This document shows, piece after piece, positions 36,473 to 44,691 of a stretch of DNA of 64,000 nucleotides. Source of the DNA: Janibacter sp. CX7 (GTDB taxonomy: Bacteria > Actinomycetota > Actinomycetes > Actinomycetales > Dermatophilaceae). Under the pieces are notes generated by a model that made no database searches, was not told where the DNA came from, and saw nothing but the letters and a program-made list of their open reading frames with translations. The stretch lies in contig NZ_CP101464.1 of NCBI RefSeq assembly GCF_024362365.1, forward strand, positions 1,922,001 through 1,986,000. The letters run 5' to 3'. The position numbers were made by a program, and so were the translations under genes. Each line of letters begins with the position of its first letter. Position 1 is the stretch's first letter.

Positions 36473-37426
36473 ATGAACACCGCCACCCCGCGCCCGAACC
36501 TCGAGCGCTATGCCTGGTTGTCGGTCGCCGCGGCCCTCGCGACGATCGCGCTCAAGACCGGCGCGTGGTGGATCACCGACTCGGTCGGCCTGCTCGCCGA
36601 CGCCGCCGAGTCGATCGTCAATCTCGTCGCCGCGATCGCCGCACTCGTCGCCCTGCGGGTCGCGGCGCGCGCTGCCGACGACAACCACCACTTCGGCCAC
36701 AGCAAGGCGGAGTACTTCTCGGCGGCCATCGAGGGCGGGATGATCTTCGTCGCCGCGACCTTCATCATCTGGCAGTCCGTCGGTCGCCTGCTCACCCCGC
36801 AGCCGATCGAGCAGGCGGGCACCGGTCTGGCGATCTCGGTGGTCGCATCGGTCATCAACGGCGCGGTCGCCGTGGTGCTGCTGCGGGCCGGCCGAGAGCA
36901 CCGGTCCATCACCCTGCGGGCGGACGGCCAGCACCTGCTCACCGACGTGTGGACCTCCGTCGGTGTCGTCGTCGGCGTGCTGCTCGTCGTGCTCACCGGC
37001 ATCGACTGGCTCGACCCGGTCGTCGCCCTGCTCGTCGGCGCCAACATCATCTGGACGGGGTGGAAGCTCGTCAGCGAGTCCAGCCGCGGCCTCATGGACG
37101 AGTCCCTCTCCCCCGAGACCAATGCCCGCATCGCGGCGGCCCTCGACCGGCACCGCAGCGACGACATCGACATCCACGGGCTGCGCACCCGAGGCGCCGG
37201 GCACCTGTCCTTCGCCGAGATGCACGTGCTCGTCCCGGGAGCCTGGTCGGTGCGTCGCGCCCACGACCACGTCGAGGAGATCGAGCGCGCTCTCGAGGCG
37301 GAGTTCGAGGACCTGTCCGTGACGACCCACATCGAGCCCCGAGAGGACCCGCGCGCCTACGACGACTTCGGCGACTACGAGGTCCCGATCCGACCCCTGA
37401 CCCCCGAATCCGAGGAGACCCCGTGA
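36473..37426 (+). CDS. Cation diffusion facilitator transporter
   Basis: 317 residues, six predicted helices and a cytoplasmic C-terminal domain, as in CDF metal/H+ antiporters that export Zn, Fe, Mn or Co. Helix 2 has LLADAAESIVN: the first Asp of the usual DxxxxxxD pair is kept, but the second is Asn. Helix 5 has HLLTDVWTS (HxxxD intact), and GHSKAEYFS lies in the first loop. The metal is unknown; the Asn form marks a subfamily. A GACAAT hexamer lies 13 bases before ATG 36473 and a GAGGAGGG site precedes it. Its stop overlaps the rhodanese start (GTGA). Confidence 0.9.
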   Translation: MNTATPRPNLERYAWLSVAAALATIALKTGAWWITDSVGLLADAAESIVNLVAAIAALVALRVAARAADDNHHFGHSKAEYFSAAIEGGMIFVAATFIIWQSVGRLLTPQPIEQAGTGLAISVVASVINGAVAVVLLRAGREHRSITLRADGQHLLTDVWTSVGVVVGVLLVVLTGIDWLDPVVALLVGANIIWTGWKLVSESSRGLMDESLSPETNARIAAALDRHRSDDIDIHGLRTRGAGHLSFAEMHVLVPGAWSVRRAHDHVEEIERALEAEFEDLSVTTHIEPREDPRAYDDFGDYEVPIRPLTPESEETP

Positions 37427-38244
37427 CCGCCCTGATCACCGCCGACGACCTGCAGCACGAGATCACCGAGAACGACCTCGTCGTCCTCGACGTCCAGTAC
37501 ACGCTCACCGGCGACGGGCCTCGCCTCTACTCCGAGGGCCACGTGCCGGGCGCTCCCTTCGTCGACCTCGACACGGTCCTCGCCGGCCCCGCGGGCGAAG
37601 GGGGGCGGCACCCCCTGCCCGACGTGGAGACGCTGCAGGCCGGCCTGCGCGCGGCCGGTCTCGACGACGACTCGCGCGTCGTCGTCTACGACCAGGGCAC
37701 CTCGCTCGGCGCCGCCCGGGCGTGGTGGGTCCTGCGGTGGGCCGGGGTCGAGGACGTGCGCGTCCTCGACGGCGGACTGGCCGCATGGCGCGCCGCCGGC
37801 GGCACCGTGGTCACCGAGCCGGTGAGCCCGGAGCCGGGCGAGGTCCACCTCGAGGCCGAACAGCTCGTCGAGCTCGACGCCGAGGACGCCGTCGCCACGG
37901 CCAAGCTCGGGGTGCTCATCGACTCCCGCTCGCCGGAGCGCTTCCGCGGCGAGAGCGAGCCGATCGACCCGGTCGCCGGCCACATCCCCGGCGCCGTCAA
38001 CGTGCCGATGAGCGACCTCGTGCAGCCCGACGGGCGGCTGCGGCCGGCGCGCGAGCTGCGCGAGCGTTTCGCCCGCGAGGACATCGACGAGGTGACCGTC
38101 GTCGGTACCTACTGCGGCTCGGGAATCACCGCGGCCCACACCGCCCTCGCCCTGCACGAGGCGGGCGTCGACGCCGACGTCTACGTCGGCAGCTGGAGCG
38201 AGTGGATCACCGACCCGGGCCGCCCGGTCGCCACCGGCGCCTGA
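37423..38244 (+). CDS. sseA: Two-domain rhodanese sulfurtransferase, SseA-like
   Basis: 273 residues with tandem rhodanese domains (about 5-130 and 145-270). The active Cys231 is in the C-terminal loop TYCGSGITA. That loop (CGSGIT rather than CRKG) is of the mercaptopyruvate sulfurtransferase type: it moves sulfur from 3-mercaptopyruvate to thiols or cyanide. It is translationally coupled to the CDF transporter. Two CGAAGGGRG words lie at 37553 and 37596, 43 bases apart in opposite orientation. Confidence 0.92.
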   Translation: MTALITADDLQHEITENDLVVLDVQYTLTGDGPRLYSEGHVPGAPFVDLDTVLAGPAGEGGRHPLPDVETLQAGLRAAGLDDDSRVVVYDQGTSLGAARAWWVLRWAGVEDVRVLDGGLAAWRAAGGTVVTEPVSPEPGEVHLEAEQLVELDAEDAVATAKLGVLIDSRSPERFRGESEPIDPVAGHIPGAVNVPMSDLVQPDGRLRPARELRERFAREDIDEVTVVGTYCGSGITAAHTALALHEAGVDADVYVGSWSEWITDPGRPVATGA

Positions 38245-38254
38245 GCCGCGGTCC

Positions 38255-38260
38255 TAGAGT
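38255..38260 (+). promoter_or_regulatory. -10 hexamer, leaderless start of the dienelactone hydrolase gene
   Basis: TAGAGT lies 12 bases before ATG 38267, just after the rhodanese stop. Confidence 0.5.
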
Positions 38261-38266
38261 GGCCGG

Positions 38267-38989
38267 ATGGGCTCCGTGACTCCTGACCAGCGCACCGTCG
38301 TCCCCGTCGACGGGGGCGAGCTGCCCGTCCAGGTCTTCCTGCCGCCGAGCGGCAGCGGACCGGGTCTGGTCGTCTGCCAGGAGATCTTCGGCGTCACCGA
38401 CTACATCCGCTCCCGGGCCCGGGACCTCGCCGACCTCGGCTACGTCGTGCTCGTGCCCGAGTCCTACTGGCGCCTGGGCAGCCCGGTGATCGGCGAGGAC
38501 GCCGACCACCTCGAGGAGGCCATGGGCGCCGCCGGGAGACTCGACTGGGGGCAGACCGTCGCCGACACCGTCGCCGCGACCCGGGTGCTGCGCGAGCGCC
38601 CCGAGGTCACCGGCCCGGTGGGGCTGCTCGGCTTCTGCTTCGGCGGCGGACTCGCCTGGGCGACGACGGCTGCGCTCACGCAGGCCGGTGAGCCGCCGGC
38701 GGCGCTCGTCGCCTACTACGGCTCCCAGATCCCGACCCTGCTCGAGCTCGCCGACCTCGTGCGGGTCCCGCAGCTGCACCACTGGGGAACCGCCGACCAG
38801 TTCATCCCCGTCGAGGGGGTCGCCGCCGTCGAGGCCGCCACGCGGGGCGATGCGACGACCTTCGTGCGGCACGAGGGTGCCGGGCACGCCTTCGACAATC
38901 CCACCCCGGTCTTCCACCACCCACAGGCCTCCGCCGAGGCCTGGGCGCACACCGGCGAGTGGCTCGCCGAGCAGCTCCCGCCGGCCTGA
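38267..38989 (+). CDS. Dienelactone hydrolase family protein
   Basis: 240-residue alpha/beta hydrolase. The nucleophile is Cys124 in GFCFGGG, with Asp177 (GTADQFIP) and His207 (GAGHAFDN), the triad of dienelactone hydrolases. In this family the physiological substrate is often unknown; no aromatic degradation genes are nearby. The last codons form half of a terminator shared with the convergent hydrolase gene. Confidence 0.92.
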   Translation: MGSVTPDQRTVVPVDGGELPVQVFLPPSGSGPGLVVCQEIFGVTDYIRSRARDLADLGYVVLVPESYWRLGSPVIGEDADHLEEAMGAAGRLDWGQTVADTVAATRVLRERPEVTGPVGLLGFCFGGGLAWATTAALTQAGEPPAALVAYYGSQIPTLLELADLVRVPQLHHWGTADQFIPVEGVAAVEAATRGDATTFVRHEGAGHAFDNPTPVFHHPQASAEAWAHTGEWLAEQLPPA

Positions 38990-39013
38990 GCCGCCGCGCC
39001 GGCTCAGGCCGGC
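38980..39013. terminator. Bidirectional terminator embedded in two stop-codon regions
   Basis: Perfect 13-bp repeat GCCGGCCTGAGCC (38980-38992) and GGCTCAGGCCGGC (39001-39013), loop of 8. The arms contain the last codons and stop of both convergent genes, so the hairpin is partly coding on each strand. Confidence 0.75.
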
Positions 39014-39750
39014 AGGCCGGCGACGAACTCGGCGATCGCCCGGGCCACGGGCAGCGGGTGGGTCATCGGCGCGAAGTGCGTGGCCCCTGGCACGTGGACG
39101 ACCTCGAGGTCCTGACGCAGGCGACGGGCCCTCCCTTCGCCGACGCGGAACTGGTCGAACTCGCCGTTGACCGCGAGGATCGGCACGTCGACATCGGTGA
39201 GCGACCCCAGGTCGACCTCGTCGATGACCGCGTCCCACGCGTCGGGGATCGCCGCGAGGCCCGGCCCGCGCTCGAGGACGGCTGTAGCGGTCCGCTCACC
39301 GATGATCCGACGCAGCGACGCGGCATCCGCCTCGCGGATGCGCGGGGCGCGCCGCTCGTCACCCAAACCGGTCCGCAGCGCGGAGGCCATCGACCGGTAG
39401 ACGCCCGCGAGCCGGGAGCTCGGCTCGGCGGTCGAGCCCATGAGCACCAGACCGGCCAGGACCATGTGGTGCTGCGCGGCCCACTCCATCGCGACGTACC
39501 CGCCGAGGCTGTGGCCCGCGAGCACCACCCGGTGCCGGCCGGGGTCGAGCTCGGCCACGCCCCGGCTGACCGCCTCGAGCGCCCCCACCATGGTGAAGGG
39601 CAGCTCCGCGGCCAGCCCGTGGCCGGGCAGGTCGACGTGGTGGCACACGATCCGCCCGAGGAGCGCCTCCTCGAGCGGGATCCACGCCGCGGCGTTGAGC
39701 CGACTGCCGTGGACCAGCAGGAGTCGGATCGGCGCCCCGGCTCGGCTCAT
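39004..39750 (-). CDS. Alpha/beta hydrolase
   Basis: 248 residues. Oxyanion HGSRLNAAAW near the N-terminus, nucleophile elbow GHSLGG, acid in GEFDQF and His in GATHFAP form a normal triad. It could be an esterase, lactonase or thioesterase; nothing points to the substrate. It begins four bases after the glyS stop on the same strand and so is likely co-transcribed with glyS. Confidence 0.88.
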   Translation of the reverse strand: MSRAGAPIRLLLVHGSRLNAAAWIPLEEALLGRIVCHHVDLPGHGLAAELPFTMVGALEAVSRGVAELDPGRHRVVLAGHSLGGYVAMEWAAQHHMVLAGLVLMGSTAEPSSRLAGVYRSMASALRTGLGDERRAPRIREADAASLRRIIGERTATAVLERGPGLAAIPDAWDAVIDEVDLGSLTDVDVPILAVNGEFDQFRVGEGRARRLRQDLEVVHVPGATHFAPMTHPLPVARAIAEFVAGLPA

Positions 39751-39754
39751 GCGA

Positions 39755-41161
39755 TCAGGAGCCGAGGAGCCTGGGCGCGAGCCAGGCCTCGACCTGGTCG
39801 ATGGAGACCCGCTCCTGCGCCATCGTGTCGCGCTCACGGATGGTGACCGCGTTGTCCTCGAGGGTGTCGAAGTCGACGGTGATGCAGTAGGGCGTGCCGA
39901 TCTCGTCCTGGCGGCGGTAGCGCTTGCCGATGGCCTGCGAGTCGTCGAAGTCGACGTTCCAGCTCTTGCGCAGCTGCGCGGCGAGGTCGCGCGCCTTGGG
40001 CGAGAGGTCGGCGTTGCGCGACAGCGGCAGGACCGCGGCCTTGACCGGGGCGAGCCGGTGGTCGAGGCGCAGCACGGTGCGCTTGTCGACGCCGCCCTTG
40101 GCATTGGGGGCCTCGTCCTCGGCGTAGGCGTCGACGAGGAAGGTCATGATCGAGCGGGACAGACCGGCCGCCGGCTCGATGACGTAGGGCGTGTAGCGCT
40201 CGTTGTTGGCCTGGTCGTAGAAGACGAGGTCGGTACCCGAGTGCTTGCTGTGGCTCGTCAGGTCGTAGTCGGTGCGGTTGGCGATGCCCTCGAGCTCGCC
40301 CCACTCGCTGCCCGCGAAGTTGAACCGGTACTCGATGTCGACGGTGCGCTTGGAGTAGTGGCTCAGCTTGTCCTGCGGGTGCTCGAAGTGGCGCAGGTTG
40401 TCGGGGTTGATGCCCAGATCGGTGTACCAGCGGGTGCGCTCGTCGATCCAGTACTGGTGCCAGTCCTCGTCCTCGCCCGGCTTGACGAAGAACTCCATCT
40501 CCATCTGCTCGAACTCGCGGGTGCGGAAGATGAAGTTGCCCGGCGTGATCTCGTTGCGGAAGGACTTGCCGGTCTGCGCGATGCCGAAGGGCGGCTTCTT
40601 GCGCGAGGTCTGCAGGACGTTGTTGAAGTTGATGAAGATGCCCTGGGCGGTCTCGGGGCGCAGGTAGTGCAGCCCGGACTCGTCCTCGATGACGCCGAGA
40701 TAGGTCTTGAGCATCATGTTGAACTCGCGGGCCTCGGTCCACTGGCCGCGCGTGCCGCAGTCGGGGCAGACGATCTCGCTCATCGGGATGCTGTCGGGGT
40801 CGATCTCCTGACCCTTCTTCGCCGCCTTGTCGGCCACGGCCTCCTGCAGGTGGTCCTGGCGGTGGCGCTTGTGGCAGCTGAGGCACTCGGTGAGCGGGTC
40901 GGTGAAGGTGCCGACGTGACCCGAGGCGACCCAGGTCTCGCGCGGCAGGATGATCGAGGAGTCGAGGCCGACGACGTCGTCGCGGCCGGTGACCATCGAG
41001 CGCCACCACTGGCGCTTGATGTTCTCCTTGAGCTCGACACCGAGCGGTCCGTAGTCCCACGCGGAGCGGGTACCGCCGTAGATCTCACCGCACGGGAAGA
41101 CGAAGCCCCTGCGCTTGCAGAGGTTGACGACGGTGTCCACGGTGGAGGTCTGCTTGGCCAT
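39755..41161 (-). CDS. glyS: Glycyl-tRNA synthetase, single-chain (dimeric) type
   Basis: 468 residues, class II synthetase of the eukaryote/archaea-like alpha2 form, not the alpha2-beta2 form. Motif 2 includes [25 protein letters not shown]; a zinc-binding insertion carries CLSCHKRHR and CPDCGTRG; the C-terminal anticodon domain follows. ATG 41161 ([23 protein letters not shown]) is supported by a TAACCT hexamer 13 bases upstream. Confidence 0.96.
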   Translation of the reverse strand: MAKQTSTVDTVVNLCKRRGFVFPCGEIYGGTRSAWDYGPLGVELKENIKRQWWRSMVTGRDDVVGLDSSIILPRETWVASGHVGTFTDPLTECLSCHKRHRQDHLQEAVADKAAKKGQEIDPDSIPMSEIVCPDCGTRGQWTEAREFNMMLKTYLGVIEDESGLHYLRPETAQGIFINFNNVLQTSRKKPPFGIAQTGKSFRNEITPGNFIFRTREFEQMEMEFFVKPGEDEDWHQYWIDERTRWYTDLGINPDNLRHFEHPQDKLSHYSKRTVDIEYRFNFAGSEWGELEGIANRTDYDLTSHSKHSGTDLVFYDQANNERYTPYVIEPAAGLSRSIMTFLVDAYAEDEAPNAKGGVDKRTVLRLDHRLAPVKAAVLPLSRNADLSPKARDLAAQLRKSWNVDFDDSQAIGKRYRRQDEIGTPYCITVDFDTLEDNAVTIRERDTMAQERVSIDQVEAWLAPRLLGS

Positions 41162-41168
41162 GTGGGAG

Positions 41169-41174
41169 AGGTTA
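41169..41174 (-). promoter_or_regulatory. -10 hexamer, leaderless start of glyS
   Basis: TAACCT on the minus strand lies 13 bases before ATG 41161. Confidence 0.5.
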
Positions 41175-41209
41175 TCCGGCGCGGTGCCGAGCGACCGCAT
41201 CGGCCCGCT

Positions 41210-41215
41210 TACCCT
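41210..41215 (+). promoter_or_regulatory. -10 hexamer, leaderless start of the small membrane protein gene
   Basis: TACCCT lies 12 bases before GTG 41222. Confidence 0.45.
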
Positions 41216-41221
41216 GTGGGG

Positions 41222-41530
41222 GTGTCCAGCAGCTCCTCCCGCCGTCCCGAGCCCGTCGCGACCACCGCCTTCGAGCGCGCCAGCCTCCCGGTCACCCGCG
41301 TCATCGCCGGGCTGCCTCCCGCCGTGCCGGTCCTCGTCGTCCTCGCGCTCGTGCTCGTCGGCGCCTTCATCGGCTCATGGGGCGCGATCCCGCTGGGCCT
41401 CGTCGCCCTCTTCCTGCTGTGGATGCTCGCCCTGAGCTGGCCCCGACTGACCGGCACCGAGCGGCTCATGCGGGTCGCCGTCATCCTGCTCGTCGTCGCC
41501 CTGACGATCGTCAAGATCGTCCCCCGCTGA
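41222..41530 (+). CDS. Small membrane protein, DUF6703-like
   Basis: 102 residues. A basic N-terminus of about 30 residues is followed by two or three hydrophobic helices ([49 protein letters not shown]), with an [13 protein letters not shown] loop. It resembles the actinobacterial DUF6703 family; the match is from memory only. Function unknown. It is divergent from glyS and directly upstream of the znu operon. Confidence 0.65.
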   Translation: MSSSSSRRPEPVATTAFERASLPVTRVIAGLPPAVPVLVVLALVLVGAFIGSWGAIPLGLVALFLLWMLALSWPRLTGTERLMRVAVILLVVALTIVKIVPR

Positions 41531-41537
41531 CCCTCAG

Positions 41538-41575
41538 TTGACAACGGTTCTCAGTTTCGCTGAGAATCGTTCTCA
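41538..41575 (+). promoter_or_regulatory. Two tandem Zur boxes over the znuA promoter
   Basis: Box 1 TGACAACGGTTCTCA (41539-41553) and box 2 TGAGAATCGTTCTCA (41561-41575, perfect 6-3-6 palindrome) resemble the TGAAAAT-N-ATTTTCA Zur consensus. A TTGACA -35 (41538-41543) lies in box 1. A GAGAAT -10 (41562-41567) lies in box 2, whose last base is the A of the start codon. Confidence 0.85.
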
Positions 41576-42510
41576 TGCCGCTTCGCCACCGCCTCCCCCT
41601 CGCCGTCGCCGCCCTCGTCCTCGCCGTCACCGGCTGCGGGACGGGTACCGACGGTGACGCCCAGGGCGACGCCTCCCTCACCGTCGCCGCCTCCTTCTAC
41701 CCGCTCCAGGAGGCGGCCGAGCGGGTCGGCGGCGACCATGCGAGCGTCACCAACCTCACCAAGCCGGGCGCCGAGCCCCACGACCTCGAGCTGACGCCCA
41801 AGCAGGTGCTCGAGGCCAGCCGTGCGGACGCGCTGATCTACCTCAAGGACTTCCAGCCGTCGGTCGACGACGCGGCGCAGGAGGCCGGCGACAGCGCGAT
41901 GGACGTCGCCCCCTTCGCCCGGCTCGACATCGAGGCGGCGCACGACGAGCACGAGGGCGAAGGGGGACACGAAGGCCACGGCCACGGCGACACCGATCCG
42001 CACTTCTGGCTCGACCCGACCCGCTACGCCGATGTCGTCGAGGCGATGGGCGAGCGCTTCGCCGAGGCCGACCCCGACCACGCCGCCGACTACCGGGCCA
42101 ATGCCCAGGAGTTCGCCGGCGAACTCAAGGCACTGGACAAGGACCTCAAGGCCGGGCTCGCCGAGTGCACCAACCACGACCTGGTCACCGGCCACTCCGC
42201 CTTCGCCTACTTCGCCGACCGCTACGGGTTCCACCAGGAGTCGGTGAGCGGCCTGACGCCCGGCGCCGAGCCGAGCCCCACGGCGCTCGCCGACCTCATC
42301 GAGCACATCAAGGATGAGAAGATCACCACCGTGTACGCCGAGACGCTCGTCCCCCGCGACACCGCGGAGACGATCGCTCGCGACACCGGGGCCGAGGTCG
42401 CCGTCCTCGACCCGATCGAGGGCCTGACCGACGCCTCCGACGGCGACGACTACGTCTCGGTCATGCGCAGCAACCTCGCGACCGTGGAGAAGGGCCAGGG
42501 ATGCTCGTGA
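41575..42510 (+). CDS. znuA: Zinc ABC transporter, substrate-binding lipoprotein
   Basis: 311 residues. Lipobox VTGC (Cys21), cluster A-I metal-binding fold with GAEPHDLELTPKQ (first His), a His/Asp/Glu-rich loop near residue 120-140 (HDEHEGEGGHEGHGHGDTDPHFWLDP), TGHSAFAYF and a last ligand region VYAETLVPRD. The His loop and the Zur boxes point to zinc rather than manganese. The message is probably leaderless. Two CGAAGGGRG words (41909 and 41958) flank the His loop. Confidence 0.94.
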   Translation: MPLRHRLPLAVAALVLAVTGCGTGTDGDAQGDASLTVAASFYPLQEAAERVGGDHASVTNLTKPGAEPHDLELTPKQVLEASRADALIYLKDFQPSVDDAAQEAGDSAMDVAPFARLDIEAAHDEHEGEGGHEGHGHGDTDPHFWLDPTRYADVVEAMGERFAEADPDHAADYRANAQEFAGELKALDKDLKAGLAECTNHDLVTGHSAFAYFADRYGFHQESVSGLTPGAEPSPTALADLIEHIKDEKITTVYAETLVPRDTAETIARDTGAEVAVLDPIEGLTDASDGDDYVSVMRSNLATVEKGQGCS

Positions 42511-43301
42511 CCGACCCCGCACCCGTCATCGAGCTCGAGGGCACCGCCTTCGGCTACGAGGACCGCACCATCGTGCGCGACCTCGACCTCACCGTGCAGC
42601 GCGGTGAGGTCGTCGCCGTGCTCGGCCCCAACGGCTCGGGCAAGTCGACCCTCGTCAAGGGACTGCTCGGCCTCTCCGAGCTGCACGCCGGCCGGGCCAG
42701 GGTCCTCGGCCACGACGTCGCGACCCCGGGAGCCCGCGCCGGCATCGGCTACGTGCCGCAGCGGCACACGCTCGCCTCCGCCGTCCGTGCGACCGCCGCC
42801 GAGATCGTCACCATGGGCCGCACCGTGCGCACCCCCTGGTGGGCGCCGTGGCGCATCCACGACGCGGCGAGTCGCGACCTCGTGCGCGAGTCGCTGTCCG
42901 TCGTCGGCCTCGCCGACCTGGCCGGCCACGACGTCGCCACCCTCTCCGGCGGCCAGCAGCGCCGCGTGCTCATCGCCCGCGCCCTGGCCAGCCGGCCCGA
43001 CGTCTTCCTCATGGACGAGCCGACCGCCGGCGTCGACCGCGGCCACCAGGCCGTGCTCGTCGCCGTCATGCGCCGGCTCGTCGAGCGCGGCGCGACCCTG
43101 GTCATCGTCACCCACGAGCTCGACGCCCTCGCCGAGATCGTCACCCGCACCGTCGTCGTGCGCGGCGGCGGCATCCAGCAGGACTGCGCGCCGGGCGAGC
43201 TCGCCGCCGGCGAGGAGGCCCACACTCACCACTCCGACGAGGGGACGCCACCTCCCGCCGCCGTGCCGACGACGATGATCACGCCGGGAGGGACCCGCTG
43301 A
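42501..43301 (+). CDS. znuC: Zinc ABC transporter ATPase
   Basis: 266 residues. Walker A GPNGSGKST, signature LSGGQQRR, Walker B VFLMDEPTAGVD and H-loop VTHELDAL are intact. It energises zinc import with ZnuA and ZnuB. It could start at ATG 42501 or at GTG 42507, which would overlap the znuA stop by 4 bases. It ends with a His-containing tail (EEAHTHHSDEG). Confidence 0.94.
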   Translation: MLVTDPAPVIELEGTAFGYEDRTIVRDLDLTVQRGEVVAVLGPNGSGKSTLVKGLLGLSELHAGRARVLGHDVATPGARAGIGYVPQRHTLASAVRATAAEIVTMGRTVRTPWWAPWRIHDAASRDLVRESLSVVGLADLAGHDVATLSGGQQRRVLIARALASRPDVFLMDEPTAGVDRGHQAVLVAVMRRLVERGATLVIVTHELDALAEIVTRTVVVRGGGIQQDCAPGELAAGEEAHTHHSDEGTPPPAAVPTTMITPGGTR

Positions 43302-44302
43302 TGGACCTGCTCGCCCTGGAGTTCATGCGCAACTCCCTCATCGCCGCCCTGCTCGTCGGGGCGTCGGCGCCGCTCGTCGGCGTCTTCCTCGTGCAGCGCG
43401 GCATGTCGCTCATCGGCGACGGCATGGGCCACGTCGCCCTCGCCGGCGTCGGCATCGGCGTGCTGACGAGCACCTCCCCCGTGCTCACCGCACTCGTCGT
43501 CGTCGTGCTCGCCGCGGTGGCCATCGAGCTGCTGCGGCACCTCGGGCGCACCGGGGGCGACCTGGCCCTCGCGGTGATGTTCTACGGCGGCCTGGCCGCG
43601 GGCGTGGTCATCATCGCCAAGGCGCCGTCCGGGTCCGCGACCAACCTGCAGGGCTTCCTCTTCGGCGCCCTGACGACGGTCTCGCCGAGCGACCTCGTCC
43701 AGTTCGCCGTGCTCGCGGCGGTCGTCGTGCTCACCGTGCTCGTGCTGCGCGAGCGTCTTTTCGCCGTCGCCCAGGACGACGAGTACGCCCGGGCCTCGGG
43801 CCTGCCCGTGCTCGCGACCAACATCCTGCTCGCCGTGCTCACCGGCGTCACCGTCGTCATCTCGATGCGGGTCATCGGCCTGCTGCTCATCAGCGCCCTG
43901 ATGATCCTGCCCAATGCGACCGGGCAGTACCTCGGCCGATCCTTCCGCGGCGGCCTGGTCTGGGCGGTGCTCGTCGGCACGCTGACCAGCGTCGGCGGCG
44001 TCGTCACGAGCTTCTACGCCGACACCCCCTCGGGCGCGACGATCGTCCTGCTCGCCATCGCGGTCTTCGTCACGTCGGCTGCCGGCGCCACCGTCGTGCG
44101 AGCCCTCGGGCGCCGTCGGCACCACACGGCCGAGGCGCACGAGCACGTCCACTGGGAGGAGTGCGGTCACGACGTCGTCCTCCACGGCGACCACGTCGAC
44201 TACCTGCACGACGGACACCGGCACGCCCGCCACGGTGACCACTGGGACGAGCACGATCCCGACCACCACACGGAGACCACCCTCGAGGGGAGCCCCCGAT
44301 GA
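43301..44302 (+). CDS. znuB: Zinc ABC transporter permease with His-rich C-terminal tail
   Basis: 333 residues. The first 275 or so are an ABC-3 family permease with about eight helices. The last 55 residues are a hydrophilic tail with a histidine at roughly every third or fourth position and a Cys (HEHVHWEECGHD, HGDHVDYLHDGHRHARHGDH). Such a tail can bind zinc at the cytoplasmic face. The start overlaps the znuC stop by one base (TGATG); the stop overlaps zur (ATGA). Confidence 0.93.
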   Translation: MDLLALEFMRNSLIAALLVGASAPLVGVFLVQRGMSLIGDGMGHVALAGVGIGVLTSTSPVLTALVVVVLAAVAIELLRHLGRTGGDLALAVMFYGGLAAGVVIIAKAPSGSATNLQGFLFGALTTVSPSDLVQFAVLAAVVVLTVLVLRERLFAVAQDDEYARASGLPVLATNILLAVLTGVTVVISMRVIGLLLISALMILPNATGQYLGRSFRGGLVWAVLVGTLTSVGGVVTSFYADTPSGATIVLLAIAVFVTSAAGATVVRALGRRRHHTAEAHEHVHWEECGHDVVLHGDHVDYLHDGHRHARHGDHWDEHDPDHHTETTLEGSPR

Positions 44303-44691
44303 CCGACACCCGCACCCGCCGCCCCACCCGGCAGCGCACCGCCATCGAGGCCGACATCGACCGGTCCGACGAGTTCCGCTCGGCCCAGGAGGTGCACGCG
44401 AGCCTCGTCGCCGGCGGCGACAAGATCGGTCTGGCGACGGTCTACCGGACGCTCCAGGCGATGGTCGACGAGGACGCGCTGGACTCCCTTCGCACCGACG
44501 ACGGGGAGATCGTCTACCGCCGGTGCAGCACCGGCCACCACCACCACCTCGTCTGCCGCGACTGCGGCCGCACGGTCGAGGTCGAGGGCCCGGCGGTCGA
44601 GCGGTGGGCCGACAAGGTGAGCGCCGAGCACGGCTTCACCGACGTGTCGCACACGCTCGAGCTCTTCGGGCGCTGCGCGGACTGCGGCTAG
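44299..44691 (+). CDS. zur: Zinc uptake regulator, Fur family
   Basis: 130 residues. Winged helix (SAQEVHASL ... IGLATVYRTLQAM), then metal sites: HHHH at 80-83, and CxxC pairs C86/C89 and C126/C129 that hold structural zinc. It is co-transcribed with znuACB and should repress the operon at the two boxes before znuA when zinc is sufficient, so the regulator is autoregulated. The only CTT among its eight leucine codons lies in a CTCCCTTCG word (44484-44492). It ends 4 bases into the convergent amidotransferase gene. Confidence 0.93.
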   Translation: MTDTRTRRPTRQRTAIEADIDRSDEFRSAQEVHASLVAGGDKIGLATVYRTLQAMVDEDALDSLRTDDGEIVYRRCSTGHHHHLVCRDCGRTVEVEGPAVERWADKVSAEHGFTDVSHTLELFGRCADCG

